From: Leptolyngbyaceae cyanobacterium RM1_1_2
GTDB taxonomy: Bacteria; Cyanobacteriota; Cyanobacteriia; Phormidesmidales; Phormidesmidaceae
Length of the DNA: 49,964 nucleotides
Assembly: GCA_012032345.1 (NCBI GenBank)
Contig: JAAUQI010000038.1
Span: 1-49,964, forward strand
Direction: 5' to 3'
The translations under genes were made by a program, and so were the position numbers. The notes under the pieces were generated by a model. It worked only from the letters and a program-made list of their open reading frames with translations, made no database searches and was not told the origin of the DNA. Positions 7,682 through 16,919 of the stretch are shown one piece after another. Every line of letters begins with the position of its first letter. Position 1 is the stretch's first letter.

Positions 7682-8617
7682 ATGACCCAGTTGCACTTTT
7701 TCAAGTCGCCCAAAGTCTGGCTCTACGCCCTCTGGAAGTTTTCTCGTCCCCACACGATTGTGGGCACTAGCCTGAGCGTTTGGGGACTGTTTGCGATCGC
7801 CTGGGCAACGGTTCCCGCGCTAGATCTACCCTCGCTGTGGCCAGTTCCTGTCTGGGCTTGGCTGGCCTGTCTGGGCGGCAATGTTTACATCGTCGGCCTC
7901 AATCAGCTTGAGGATGTTGCTATCGATCGCATCAATAAGCCGCATCTGCCCCTAGCCTCTGGTGAGTTTTCTCGACGGCAAGCGGTAGGTATCATCGCTT
8001 TTTGTAGCACCCTGGCGATCGCAATTGCCCTTAGCCAAGGCCCGTTTTTACTGGCAACGGTGGGCACTAGCTTGCTCATTGGTACGGCCTATTCTCTGCC
8101 GCCGATACGGCTGAAGCGCTTTCCCTTTTGGGCCTCATTTTGTATTCTCTCTGTGCGGGGTGCAATCGTAAATTTAGGGCTGTACCTGCACTACAGCGAT
8201 CGCTTTGGTTTACAACTGGCTGTTCCGGCGCGGGTGTGGGCGCTGACGCTGTTTGTTTTGATCTTTAGCTTTGCGATCGCCATTTTCAAGGACATTCCCG
8301 ATATTGAGGGCGATCGCCGCTACAGCATCACCACGTTTACCGTGCAGCTAGGCCAAAAGACGGTGTTTGACCTGGCCCGCTGGGTGCTGACGCTGTGCTA
8401 TGGCGGACTGATTGTGACGGGGCCGTTTTTAGCGGATGTGAATGGCTGGTTTTTGAGCCTGACCCATCTAGCTGCGATCGCGCTGTTCTGGTGGCTCAGC
8501 TTTCGCGTTGTTTGGCAGAACCGTACCAGCGGTATTTCTTATTCAGCGTTTTATCAATTTATCTGGAAGCTATTTTTTATAGAATATTTGCTGTTTCCCC
8601 TAGCCTGCTGGCTGTAG
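7682..8617 (+). CDS. hpt: Homogentisate phytyltransferase (tocopherol synthesis)
   Basis: UbiA-type prenyltransferase joining phytyl diphosphate to homogentisate, the committed step to tocopherol in thylakoid or plasma membrane. The first Asp-rich motif is NQLEDVAIDRINKPHLPLAS from residue 74 (Asp78 and Asp82 for Mg-diphosphate), and the second is KDIPDIEGD (203-211). About eight or nine hydrophobic spans surround them. The N-terminal KFSRPHTIVGTSLSVWG is characteristic of HPT within the family. Length is 311 aa, as expected for the cyanobacterial enzyme without a transit peptide. It is a stand-alone gene between the transporter and trpD. Confidence 0.9.
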   Translation: MTQLHFFKSPKVWLYALWKFSRPHTIVGTSLSVWGLFAIAWATVPALDLPSLWPVPVWAWLACLGGNVYIVGLNQLEDVAIDRINKPHLPLASGEFSRRQAVGIIAFCSTLAIAIALSQGPFLLATVGTSLLIGTAYSLPPIRLKRFPFWASFCILSVRGAIVNLGLYLHYSDRFGLQLAVPARVWALTLFVLIFSFAIAIFKDIPDIEGDRRYSITTFTVQLGQKTVFDLARWVLTLCYGGLIVTGPFLADVNGWFLSLTHLAAIALFWWLSFRVVWQNRTSGISYSAFYQFIWKLFFIEYLLFPLACWL

Positions 8618-8706
8618 CCAGCAGGCCAAAATGAATCGAAATAAAAGCACGATGTCAGTATAGAATTTACCCGACTGACCTGCCAAGCCGTTAAATAATC
8701 AAGTCT

Positions 8707-9786
8707 GTGCTACCAACTTCCTCTGCCTCCCTATCCTCCGAACCTGACTGGCCCCGGCTGCTACAGCAGCTCATCGATCGGCAGTCGCTCTCTACAGGCC
8801 AGGCTGAACTGCTGATGCAAGGCTGGCTAACTGAGTCCATTGAGCCGGTACTATCAGGGGCTATTCTAGCGGCGATTCAGGCTAAAGGCGTCTCTGCAGA
8901 AGAGCTAGCAGGCATGGCGCGAGTGCTGCAGGCCCAGTCGCTGGGGGGAGAAACTGCCGATCCTGAAATGCCAAAACCTATGATTGACACCTGTGGCACC
9001 GGGGGCGACAGCGCTCAGACTTTTAACATTTCAACTGCGGTGGCCTTTGTTGTCGCTGCCGCTGGCATTGCCGTCGCCAAACACGGCAACCGCTCTGCCT
9101 CTAGCAAAGTAGGCTCCGCTGACGTATTAGAAGCCCTGGGTATTGACCTCAACGCTGATCCCAGCAGAGTTAAAGCCGCCGTCAAGGCGGTCGGAATCAC
9201 CTTTTTGTTTGCGCGAGGCTGGCACCCGGCCATGAAAGCCGTGGCTCCCCTGCGCGGCACTCTCAAGGTACGCACTGTTTTTAACCTGTTGGGGCCGTTG
9301 GTTAATCCCCTGCGTCCGACTGGGCAGGTGATTGGCGTCTTTGATCCGGTGGTTTTAGCGCCTATGGCCGAGGCGCTGAATCAGCTCAGCATAGCCCAGG
9401 CAGTAGTGCTACACGGGCGAGAACAGCTAGATGAGGCTGGACTAGCTGATAAAACAGACCTGGCTGTATTAGAAAACGGCAGCGTCCGTTCGGTTGTTTT
9501 AGATCCGCTAGAGCTGGGATTAACACCTGCTCCAACTTCAGCTTTACGGGGTGGCGAAGTCGAAGAAAACGCCAGCATTCTGCGCAATCTTTTGCAAGGT
9601 AAGGGAACTCAGGCCCATCAGGATGTGGTAGCCCTCAATGCGGCGCTGGCGCTGAAAGTGGCTGGAGCTATCAGCGGCTTTGATGATTTAGAGATCTACC
9701 GACGAGGCATTCAGCAGGCTAAAGATATTCTCAGCAGCGGAGCCGGCTGGCAAAAGCTAGAGCAGTTGGTGAACTTTTTGCACTAA
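8707..9786 (+). CDS. trpD: Anthranilate phosphoribosyltransferase
   Basis: Second step of tryptophan synthesis: anthranilate plus PRPP gives phosphoribosylanthranilate. The PRPP-binding glycine loop [17 protein letters not shown] is at residues 94-110, followed by [21 protein letters not shown] and the anthranilate-site region [21 protein letters not shown]. Length of 359 aa is normal. The start is GTG 8707, as no ATG gives the complete N-terminal helix bundle. The gene is not in a trp operon; the glutaminase subunit trpG lies 19 kb away on the other strand, as is common in cyanobacteria. It ends 7 bases before the end of the convergent protease gene. Confidence 0.94.
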   Translation: MLPTSSASLSSEPDWPRLLQQLIDRQSLSTGQAELLMQGWLTESIEPVLSGAILAAIQAKGVSAEELAGMARVLQAQSLGGETADPEMPKPMIDTCGTGGDSAQTFNISTAVAFVVAAAGIAVAKHGNRSASSKVGSADVLEALGIDLNADPSRVKAAVKAVGITFLFARGWHPAMKAVAPLRGTLKVRTVFNLLGPLVNPLRPTGQVIGVFDPVVLAPMAEALNQLSIAQAVVLHGREQLDEAGLADKTDLAVLENGSVRSVVLDPLELGLTPAPTSALRGGEVEENASILRNLLQGKGTQAHQDVVALNAALALKVAGAISGFDDLEIYRRGIQQAKDILSSGAGWQKLEQLVNFLH

Positions 9787-9792
9787 AGCGTT

Positions 9793-10716
9793 TCAACGGG
9801 CCTGAAACTCAACTACCTCTTGGCGAACGGTGACATCATAGTCGCCAAAAACATCGTGCCCCAATAGGCCCACGGTTTGCTCCGGCCCCGCGATCGCTAC
9901 CAGCACATTATTTGCCACAATATTGCCCACCTGAATCGACGGCACATATCCCACCGGAAAGAGAATATCAACAGCGCTAGCGGTCGTAACTCGGGCTTGA
10001 CCAATGGGGGTAATGTTTAGATCTGCTGCCATCTTCTGCGTGATGAGCGTACCGCTGGCTCCGGTATCCACAATCATGTCATAGCGCTTGGCCTGATTGA
10101 AGCTGACAGAAACCACAGGGGTTCGCCCTAAGCGCCTCACAATCGGTACTGACTGCTGCGAGGCCGGATGGGCTGAGGGTTCAGGCGCTTTTGAGGAAGG
10201 AGACTCTGCGGCGCGGTTTGGTAAAACTGGGCGAGGTAGTGGAGCGGGCTGTTGGGCAGCTAGGGCTGGCTGAGCTACGACCTGAGCTGGATTTGGGCGA
10301 TCGCGCTGTTGCTGAGCGTATTGCAGGTTCTGACGATAGAGGCTGAGGCGGCGCTGTAGGAGGTCGGCACTGGCTGCGGTAGCTGGCAGAGACTCCAGCA
10401 GGTCAACCGCCTGCTGCCAGTAGTTTACTACTAGCTGCCAGTCATCTGGCGAGTAGGCAGTTTCTGCGATCGCCAGCGCGCTGGCCCCATAGTCTTGAGC
10501 CTGAGTGTAAGCCGCTGTCTGTAGGACTGGAGTCTTGGGTAGATTCATTGAGCTGACTGCCAGCATCCCGATCCCAGTTGCCTGCCTCAGCGCCGGAGCG
10601 ATCGCCTTGATCTCAAAAGTTTGGCGCGGACGACAGCCCACAAAAACCCAACTACTGAGCAGCATGGCCAAACTCAAAGCTATTTTGGCGGTGGTTTTTA
10701 GCAAGTAGTCGCGCAT
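9793..10716 (-). CDS. Retropepsin-like aspartic protease lipoprotein
   Basis: An exported protein of about 307 aa. From ATG 10716 there is a hydrophobic signal with lipobox FVGC, a helical region rich in Gln and Ala (roughly residues 60-130, TPR-like), a Pro/Ala linker, and a C-terminal single-domain aspartic protease of about 110 residues. The catalytic triad is DTGASGTLI, with the Asp about 95 residues from the end. The flap and second half are represented by FPVGYVPSIQVG and LLGHDVFGDYDV. One Asp-Thr-Gly per chain means it must dimerise like retroviral proteases. A paralogue lies just upstream on the same strand, so this is a tandem duplication. Substrate unknown. An alternative start is ATG 10737. 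Confidence 0.8.
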   Translation of the reverse strand: MRDYLLKTTAKIALSLAMLLSSWVFVGCRPRQTFEIKAIAPALRQATGIGMLAVSSMNLPKTPVLQTAAYTQAQDYGASALAIAETAYSPDDWQLVVNYWQQAVDLLESLPATAASADLLQRRLSLYRQNLQYAQQQRDRPNPAQVVAQPALAAQQPAPLPRPVLPNRAAESPSSKAPEPSAHPASQQSVPIVRRLGRTPVVSVSFNQAKRYDMIVDTGASGTLITQKMAADLNITPIGQARVTTASAVDILFPVGYVPSIQVGNIVANNVLVAIAGPEQTVGLLGHDVFGDYDVTVRQEVVEFQAR

Positions 10717-10844
10717 AGGGGCAAGCTGCTTTGGCAAAGCCTCTCTGGAGAATCGCCCCTATTGTAGCTGAGCCGCTCTCAACCAGCGGCTAGATTCAGC
10801 AGACTTTACATAGACCCAGAGATAGCCCGAATTTGTTGAGCAGC

Positions 10845-11689
10845 TCAATAGAGGGCAATACTGTCTTGGTTGATGGCCAGACCATAGGCTCCATAAAAAT
10901 CTTGTCCCAGCAGAGCGACATCGCCACCAATGGCGACGGTAATTGATTCTTGGCGCAGTCCGCCTACCTCAATAAAGTCGAGATAGCCAATTGGTAAAGC
11001 CACGACGCTGCCGTCTGCAATCGTCACCTGCACTTCACCCACAACCACAACGCCCAGCGTATTTGCCATTGAGGGTGTGATCAGCGTGCCGCTGGCCCCA
11101 GTGTCAAACAGCATCTCAAACGTATGTTTGCCGTTTTGCCCCTGCATCGTTGCCGATACCAGCGGAATGCCACCTCGGCGTCCCACAATCGGAATTGTGC
11201 CTTGCGGCCATCGCTGGCGACGCTGGCGGCAATTCGGGCGGCGGGGCTAGCGGTTTTGCCAGCGGCACTGGCTTCAGCGCTGATCAGGTGCTGCTGATAT
11301 TCTTTAATTTTCTGCTGGGCCAGAGCGTGGTTAGGGCTATCTGCAGGCACCTTTTGCAAATCTGCGATCGCCTTTCGCCACCTAGCCGCCGCTAGCTTCC
11401 AGTCGTCTTGAGACTGCGCAGTTTGACCAATTGAAACGGCACTTGTTGCGGTGTTGACCCCCTCGCGGAAATAATCTGGCTGGGGTGCAGGTACTGTTGC
11501 TTTAGCAGTAGCGGTCACAGCCGCTGTTGGCGATGAGGCAGATTCTGGCAGTGGGGCTGCCTCTGTGACTTCCTCTATCTCTTCTGCACTCTTCTCTACG
11601 CTCTTTTGAGGGGCAGCACAGCCCGTCAGACCCGTCGTCAAACTACAGACCAGTAATACAGCACCAACAGCAGGGGCATAAGCAGGCAT
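10845..11689 (-). pseudogene. Second retropepsin-like lipoprotein, frameshifted
   Basis: Two frames make one protease that is co-linear with its downstream neighbour. The N-terminal part (from ATG 11689) has a signal with lipobox LTGC, an acidic/Ala-rich linker and a helical region containing DDWKLAAARWRKAI. The C-terminal part holds the catalytic DTGASGTLI and LLGQDFYGAYG. At about 11200-11203 the minus-strand sequence reads AAGGCACA. One extra G would turn the out-of-frame QFRLWDAEV into GTIPIVGRRGG, which aligns with SVPIVRRLGRTPV in the paralogue. The interruption is therefore one missing base. As written, the protease domain is not translated with the signal peptide. It could be a real pseudogene or an assembly error. 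Confidence 0.75.
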
Positions 11690-11813
11690 CGTTGTTACCA
11701 ATCTCTCATCTAAACTCTGAAATAAGGCTACAGTCGCTGGTCAAAGTTTTCCCAAACAGCATAGGATAATATGCTAGCGCGCCTCATATTTGCGGTTTCT
11801 TGAGAAAAGTTCT

Positions 11814-12986
11814 ATGGCTGTTTCCACCACTCAACCTGCCCTCCTGGTTTTAGCAGATGGCTCTGTCTACAAAGGCTGGTCTTTTGGAGCTTCCGGTACC
11901 GTCATGGGAGAAGTTGTCTTCAACACAGGCATGACCGGATACCAGGAAGTCCTCACCGATCCGAGCTACTGCGGTCAAATCGTCACCTTCACCTACCCCG
12001 AACTGGGAAACACCGGTGTTAATCCAGAAGACGAAGAGTCTAGTCGGCCCTACATAAAAGGTGCGATCGCCCGCAATATTTGTGAGCGGCCCAGCAGTTG
12101 GCGATCGACTCAATCTTTATCTGACTATTTGAAGCAGCATCGTATCCCAGGAATTTACGGCATTGATACCCGCGCCCTCACACGCAAGCTTCGCAGCGCG
12201 GGTGCCATGAACGGGGCAATTTCGAGCAAAATCTTAGATGCTGATGAACTGCTGCGGCAGCTACAGGATGCTCCTAGCATGGAAGGGCTGAATTTGGTTA
12301 AAGACGTCACCACACCTGAAATCTATGAATGGTCTGAGAAAACCGATAGTTCTTGGGCGTTTGGCCCTAGCGCAGTCGCTGAAGATGGCGAGACCTTTAC
12401 CGTTGTGGCTATTGACTTCGGCATTAAGCGCAATATTTTGCGACGGCTGGCTAGCTACGGCTGTCGGGTCATTGTTGTACCTGTAGACACCCCGGTTGAA
12501 ACCATCTTGAGCTATGGCCCAGACGGCATTTTTCTCTCCAACGGCCCTGGCGACCCAGCAGCCGTTGGAGAAGCGCCCCAGCTCATTCGTTCTCTGATAG
12601 AGAGCCAGCTACCCACTTTTGGCATTTGTATGGGACATCAAATCTTGGGCCTGTCGCTGGGGGCAGAAACCTTTAAGCTCAAGTTTGGTCACCGGGGCTT
12701 AAACCAGCCCTGCGGACTCAGTCGGCAAATTGAGATCACCAGTCAAAATCATGGTTTTGCCCTCAATGCTGACTCAGTCAGTCAAGCTGAAGTCGAAGTA
12801 ACGCACCTGAATCTCAACGATCGCACCGTTGCCGGAATTCGTCACAAAAGTTTGCCGATTTTTTCGGTGCAGTATCATCCCGAAGCCAGCCCTGGTCCTC
12901 ATGATGCTGACTACCTGTTTGCCCAATTTGTAGAGTCCATGCGAAAAGATCGGCAGGCTAAGAAGCCACAGCTTAATTTGTCTTAG
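11814..12986 (+). CDS. carA: Carbamoyl-phosphate synthase small (glutaminase) subunit
   Basis: Hydrolyses glutamine and passes ammonia to CarB for carbamoyl phosphate, feeding arginine and pyrimidine synthesis. The N-terminal CarA domain contains [18 protein letters not shown] and [12 protein letters not shown]. The C-terminal class I amidotransferase has nucleophile Cys272 in GICMGHQ and the His-x-Glu of [12 protein letters not shown]. Length is 390 aa from ATG 11814. A TTG at 11790 would add eight residues and is less likely. The large subunit gene is not in the window. The gene is divergent from the frameshifted protease. Confidence 0.95.
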   Translation: MAVSTTQPALLVLADGSVYKGWSFGASGTVMGEVVFNTGMTGYQEVLTDPSYCGQIVTFTYPELGNTGVNPEDEESSRPYIKGAIARNICERPSSWRSTQSLSDYLKQHRIPGIYGIDTRALTRKLRSAGAMNGAISSKILDADELLRQLQDAPSMEGLNLVKDVTTPEIYEWSEKTDSSWAFGPSAVAEDGETFTVVAIDFGIKRNILRRLASYGCRVIVVPVDTPVETILSYGPDGIFLSNGPGDPAAVGEAPQLIRSLIESQLPTFGICMGHQILGLSLGAETFKLKFGHRGLNQPCGLSRQIEITSQNHGFALNADSVSQAEVEVTHLNLNDRTVAGIRHKSLPIFSVQYHPEASPGPHDADYLFAQFVESMRKDRQAKKPQLNLS

Positions 12987-13188
12987 AGAGTTTCTAAAGT
13001 TTTTCCAACTTCATTCTCAATCTCCTAAGCCTTTCTTAAGATGAGATAACTTCAACGTTTTTTCTGCAAGGATCTGCTTTAAGATTTGGCGGCTGGAGCG
13101 CGAGGAGTTGATAACTTTTCAAGCACCTGCCTCAGCAAGGTATCTAAAAATTGCTTAGAATTAAAATCTAAAAATGGGCGATAGTCCC

Positions 13189-13217
13189 TTGCAGTTAAAC
13201 AAAGACTCACTTATACT
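13189..13217 (+). promoter_or_regulatory. Candidate sigma-70-type promoter of the STAS gene
   Basis: TTGCAG (13189-13194) is followed by a 17-base spacer and TATACT (13212-13217), giving 3 of 6 and 5 of 6 consensus matches at ideal spacing. Transcription would start near 13224, about 30 bases before the gene. No transcript data are available. Confidence 0.5.
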
Positions 13218-13255
13218 GTAGCGGCCAATTATGTCAGAGATTGTAGGAGGTTCCC

Positions 13256-13630
13256 ATAGCTGAGCCACTGAACCTAACTGTTAGTTTGAGAGGCACACGC
13301 GAAGTTAGGGGAACATGTCAAATATTCCGCCTCACAGGTTTGCTCGACGCCTTTTCAGAGCCGACCTTCCGTAAGGTTTTGGCTAGCTGTATTGACGGTG
13401 GCCCTGCCCACGTTATCTTAGACCTATCGGGAATCGATTTTGTCGATAGTTCGGGGTTGGGGGCAATGGTGCAAATGGTCAAGAAAGCCCAAACGGCAGG
13501 TGGAAGTCTGCAGGTTGTCTCCAACCCGCGAGTTACCCAAACGGTTAAACTTGTTCGCCTTGAAAAGTTCTTGTCGCTTCAACCTTCCGTTGACGCAGCT
13601 GTTGAGAGTTTAAGCAATGCCTCAGATTAA
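13256..13630 (+). CDS. STAS-domain anti-sigma-factor antagonist, probable ATA start
   Basis: SpoIIAA-like switch protein of 124 aa. It has a beta strand and helix, then DLSGIDFVDSSGLGAMV, where the first Ser of DSSG is the usual phosphorylation target of an anti-sigma kinase. The gene has an unusual start. A textbook Shine-Dalgarno AGGAGG lies at 13245-13250, followed 5 bases later by ATA (13256) in frame. The peptide from there, AEPLNLTVSLRGTREVRG, keeps the N-terminal strand that cyanobacterial relatives have. No in-frame ATG or GTG exists between the upstream stop (13244) and the domain. A TTG at 13286 is possible but is 35 bases from the SD and removes part of the domain. Partner proteins are not encoded nearby. 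Confidence 0.82.
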   Translation: MAEPLNLTVSLRGTREVRGTCQIFRLTGLLDAFSEPTFRKVLASCIDGGPAHVILDLSGIDFVDSSGLGAMVQMVKKAQTAGGSLQVVSNPRVTQTVKLVRLEKFLSLQPSVDAAVESLSNASD

Positions 13631-13801
13631 ACGTTTGTCTTTGCTTTAAGAGTTTTCCAAGATTGGACTGAGTCCAGTCTACGGCTCTATTTTTCAAGAT
13701 AACTTGCAGTAGGCATTCAGGGCTATGCTCTTGACTAGAAGGTGCTTGACCCGAGGATTCTTTGCTCAAAGGCAAGTGTGTCTATCTGCCTGGAGTCGTT
13801 T

Positions 13802-14263
13802 ATGACACCTGCGGCAGAGGGGCCAAAATCGTCTGCAATCGGGTGCGATGAGATCTGGTTGAGGACATCTCAAAGCTTCCTCGAACCTTTTTGCATATCG
13901 GTCGAACGCCTTTCTCCTGCTGCACTTGCCTATCTTGGAGATGCGGTTTATGAACTTTATATGCGAACCTGCTATTTGATACCGCCTCGCCGGATTCAAG
14001 CTTACCATCGGCTAGTTGTTGCTCAGGTACGCGCTGAGGCTCAGGCACAGCATTTAGAGTCCCTAGCAAGTCACCTGACAGATGCAGAAAAAGAAATCTT
14101 ACGGCGGGGACGTAATGCTACCCCTAAAAGACGAAGTCGAGCAGCTCCTGAAATCTATCAGCAGGCGACCAGCTTTGAAACTCTAATTGGCTATCTTTAT
14201 CTGACTGATATACATCGTCTCAAAGCGGTGCTGGCTTTGTTAGAGCTACCCGCGACTGAATAA
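13802..14263 (+). CDS. mrnC: Mini-ribonuclease III (RNase III-like, no dsRBD)
   Basis: Dimeric RNase III catalytic domain thought to mature 23S rRNA ends. The 153-aa product has LSPAALAYLGDAVYELYMR, where the Glu and Asp of the YLGDAVYE signature bind metal. It also has RRGRNATPKRR and the second metal box around FETLIGYLYL. There is no double-stranded-RNA-binding domain, as in all Mini-III enzymes. ATG 13802 is preferred; GTG 13742 would add 20 residues without homology that I recognise. It lies 45 bases before rlmB. The two enzymes both act on 23S rRNA and are probably co-transcribed. Confidence 0.88.
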   Translation: MTPAAEGPKSSAIGCDEIWLRTSQSFLEPFCISVERLSPAALAYLGDAVYELYMRTCYLIPPRRIQAYHRLVVAQVRAEAQAQHLESLASHLTDAEKEILRRGRNATPKRRSRAAPEIYQQATSFETLIGYLYLTDIHRLKAVLALLELPATE

Positions 14264-14308
14264 CCTCTCTGTAGCTGCTGGCAATTTAATCTATTGCTTT
14301 GACTCAAT

Positions 14309-15277
14309 ATGGCTGATAACCGCAAACCCATTCGTCATTCTTCTGGTTCGGATCGACCTCGACCTCGACCGAAGCGATCGCCCCAGCAGCCCCGTCAGCG
14401 CCAAGACCCGGCTAGCCCCCAGCGGCATATTGCACCACCTAAGCGGGTCAATGTCGAACAGGTAGAACCTGACTCCTTACTGGATGAAGCCTCTCAGCCT
14501 GACGAGGAGGAACTTATTTATGGCCGTCATGCTGTTGAGGCAGCCCTGTCTGGCGATCGCACCTTAAATCGGCTTTGGATCAATACCAAGCTCCGTTACG
14601 ACTCTCGCTTTCATCCCTTGCTGAGTGAGGCAAAATCTAACGGAACGGTAATTGACGAAGTAGACCACCGTCGTCTTAGCCAGATTACCCAAGGTGCAAA
14701 TCATCAGGGGATCGTGGCTCAGGTTGCCTCCTATGACTACATTGATCTTGATGTCTTAATTGAGCAGGCAAAAGCTAGAGCGCGACGGCCCGTGATTTTA
14801 GCAGCCGATAGCATCACCGATCCCCACAATTTGGGAGCCGTCATTCGCACGGCTGAGGCTATGGGCGCGCAGGGTTTGGTGATTCCTCAGCGCCGCGCGG
14901 CTGGGATCACGGCCACTGTCGCCAAGGTGGCAGCGGGAGCGCTAGAGTATTTTGCGGTCGCCCGCGTAGTCAATCTGGTTCGGGCTTTGGAAAACTTGAA
15001 AGCGTCTGGCTTTTGGATTTATGGAACTGCTGCTGATTCCGGGCAAGCTATTCATACAGCAGAGTTTACAACGCCGACAGTATTAGTCATCGGGGCAGAA
15101 GGCGGGGGCCTTAGCCTGTCAGTACAGCATATCTGCGATGTTTTAATCTCTATTCCCTTGCAGGGGCAAACACCCAGTTTGAACGCTTCGGTGGCCGCTG
15201 GCATGGCGCTATATGAAATTTATCGTCAAGAGTTGAGCAAAAGGCATGATTTGGGAATTTTACAAAAAGAAAAGTAG
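14309..15277 (+). CDS. rlmB: 23S rRNA (guanosine-2'-O-) methyltransferase RlmB (TrmH/SpoU family)
   Basis: SAM-dependent 2'-O-methylation of a peptidyl-transferase-loop guanosine. The first 65 residues are Arg/Pro/Gln-rich and disordered. [10 protein letters not shown] begins the RNA-binding substrate domain. The SPOUT knot carries [21 protein letters not shown] (motif 1), [12 protein letters not shown] (motif 2) and [22 protein letters not shown] (motif 3), with the conserved Asn and Glu. Length of 322 aa is long for the family only because of the basic N-terminal extension, which is common in cyanobacterial RlmB. Confidence 0.93.
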   Translation: MADNRKPIRHSSGSDRPRPRPKRSPQQPRQRQDPASPQRHIAPPKRVNVEQVEPDSLLDEASQPDEEELIYGRHAVEAALSGDRTLNRLWINTKLRYDSRFHPLLSEAKSNGTVIDEVDHRRLSQITQGANHQGIVAQVASYDYIDLDVLIEQAKARARRPVILAADSITDPHNLGAVIRTAEAMGAQGLVIPQRRAAGITATVAKVAAGALEYFAVARVVNLVRALENLKASGFWIYGTAADSGQAIHTAEFTTPTVLVIGAEGGGLSLSVQHICDVLISIPLQGQTPSLNASVAAGMALYEIYRQELSKRHDLGILQKEK

Positions 15278-15357
15278 CGCAGTATAACAAAACTTGAGCT
15301 GAAAACTTTTAACTTGTCTCCATAAGCCTAAACACTCTTAGCAAACCAGGGAACTTC

Positions 15358-15627
15358 ATGAAAAATCTACTCAACGGCATTCTTAATATATTTGTGGGCG
15401 AGTGGTGGATCGAGATCGTGACTCAAACACCGAAGTGTACTTACTACTTTGGCCCTTTTACCTCTGAAGCAGAAGCTAACATCGCTAAGACAGGCTACAT
15501 TGAGGACCTAGAGCAGGAAGGAGCCGCTCAGATTGTGGCTACGATTCAGCGCTGCAATCGCCCTGACGAGCTGACCATTGACGAATCTGTTGATGGCGGC
15601 GGCATTCCTGCACCCGTGATGGGCTAA
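15358..15627 (+). CDS. DUF1816 domain protein
   Basis: A small 89-aa protein. It has the cyanobacterial DUF1816 core: WWIEIVTQTPKCTYYFGPF, a helix EAEANIAKTGYIEDLEQEGA, and QIVATIQRCNRPDELTI. The family is almost restricted to cyanobacteria and has no established function; relatives are sometimes fused or linked to phycobilisome-associated genes, but nothing here shows that. It lies 80 bases after rlmB with an ATG at 15358. Confidence 0.85.
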   Translation: MKNLLNGILNIFVGEWWIEIVTQTPKCTYYFGPFTSEAEANIAKTGYIEDLEQEGAAQIVATIQRCNRPDELTIDESVDGGGIPAPVMG

Positions 15628-15693
15628 ACGTCTTAAGTTGTCATATGAACTGTCAAAACTGTACTCTGAGTGAGAAAACGCAGGGATGCAGGT

Positions 15694-16806
15694 ATGTCTA
15701 CAGAGACACCAAGTTCACAAAGTGAGTTGGGGGTCGCCGTTGTTGGCACTGGCTTTGGTCAAAAAATTCATATCCCAGGGCTACAGGCTCACCATCGCAC
15801 TCGTCTGGTGGCAGTCTATCATCGCAATTTAGACAAAGCTGAAGCGATCGCGGCGGCCCATAATATTCCCCATGCTTGCTCAACTCTAGAAGCTGTTTTG
15901 GCTCTGCCTGAAGTCAGTGCCGTCACTGTATCTACTCCGCCATTTTTGCACTATGCAATGGCTAAACAGGTTTTGGAGGCAGACAAGCACCTGCTGCTGG
16001 AGAAGCCCACGGCCCTCTCAGTCGCCGAAGCTAGAGAACTCGATCGCCTCGCTCAGGTTCGCAGCCGCGTAGCTGTTGTAGATTTTGAATTTCGCTTTGT
16101 GCCTGCCTGGCAGCGTCTAGCAGAGCTGTTAGCTGACGGTTATGTAGGCAACAAGCGTCTGGTCAAAGTTGACTGGCTGGCCGGGAGCCGCGCCAACCCC
16201 GATCGCAACTGGAACTGGTATGCGCTCAAAGACAAAGGCGGGGGGGCTTTGGGGTCGATTGGCTCTCATGTATTTGACTATATTGCCTGGCTGTTTGGCC
16301 CTGTTCAGCAGCTCTGTGGGCGTTTGCATACGAGTATTACAGAACGACCTGATCCGGCAAGTGGAGAACTCAAGCAGGTCGATGCGGATGATACCTGTAC
16401 GCTGATGCTGGATCTTCAGGACGGCACGCCCTGTCAGATTACCCTAAGTGCCGTAGCTTATGCAGGCCGGGGACACTGGGTTGAGGTTTATGGCGATCGC
16501 GCTACGCTAGTCCTCGGCAGCAGCAATTCTAAAGACTATGTGCATGGCTTTAAGCTTTACGGTGCCCCTGCTGGGGAGTCTCTAGCTGAATTAGAAGTTC
16601 CGGCACGGCTTGAGTTTCCTCAAACTTACGAAGATGGACGCCTAGCGCCCTTCGTCCGAGTTGTCAACCATTGGGTAGAGTGCATCGATCAAGGTTATGC
16701 AACTGCGCCCTCACTCATAGAGGGCTGCTATGCCCAACTGCTAATGGATCTGACACACCAGTCACATCAGCAAGGCGGCTGGGTGAGAGTACCCCCGCTT
16801 CTTTGA
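15694..16806 (+). CDS. Gfo/Idh/MocA family oxidoreductase
   Basis: NAD(P)-dependent oxidoreductase of about 370 aa. The Rossmann motif is VAVVGTGFGQKIHIPGL (residues 12-28). EKPTALSVAEAREL is the family EKP signature with the catalytic Lys, and the C-terminal alpha/beta domain begins with FEFRFVPAW. GGGALGSIGSHVFDYIAWLFG contains the conserved GSHxxD catalytic His. The substrate (a sugar, inositol or similar) cannot be assigned. I chose ATG 15694, which is preceded by a purine-rich CAGGGATGCAGG; a GTG at 15670 is in frame. Confidence 0.88.
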   Translation: MSTETPSSQSELGVAVVGTGFGQKIHIPGLQAHHRTRLVAVYHRNLDKAEAIAAAHNIPHACSTLEAVLALPEVSAVTVSTPPFLHYAMAKQVLEADKHLLLEKPTALSVAEARELDRLAQVRSRVAVVDFEFRFVPAWQRLAELLADGYVGNKRLVKVDWLAGSRANPDRNWNWYALKDKGGGALGSIGSHVFDYIAWLFGPVQQLCGRLHTSITERPDPASGELKQVDADDTCTLMLDLQDGTPCQITLSAVAYAGRGHWVEVYGDRATLVLGSSNSKDYVHGFKLYGAPAGESLAELEVPARLEFPQTYEDGRLAPFVRVVNHWVECIDQGYATAPSLIEGCYAQLLMDLTHQSHQQGGWVRVPPLL

Positions 16807-16919
16807 GGAATACGTCATTGAAATGTCAGGAGGACATCACGGGAACCTTAAATTAGCTAACATCTCACTAATCAGGCGTTTTCCGCCATTTTCCTCAAGC
16901 AAGGAATGCTCAACCCGCT

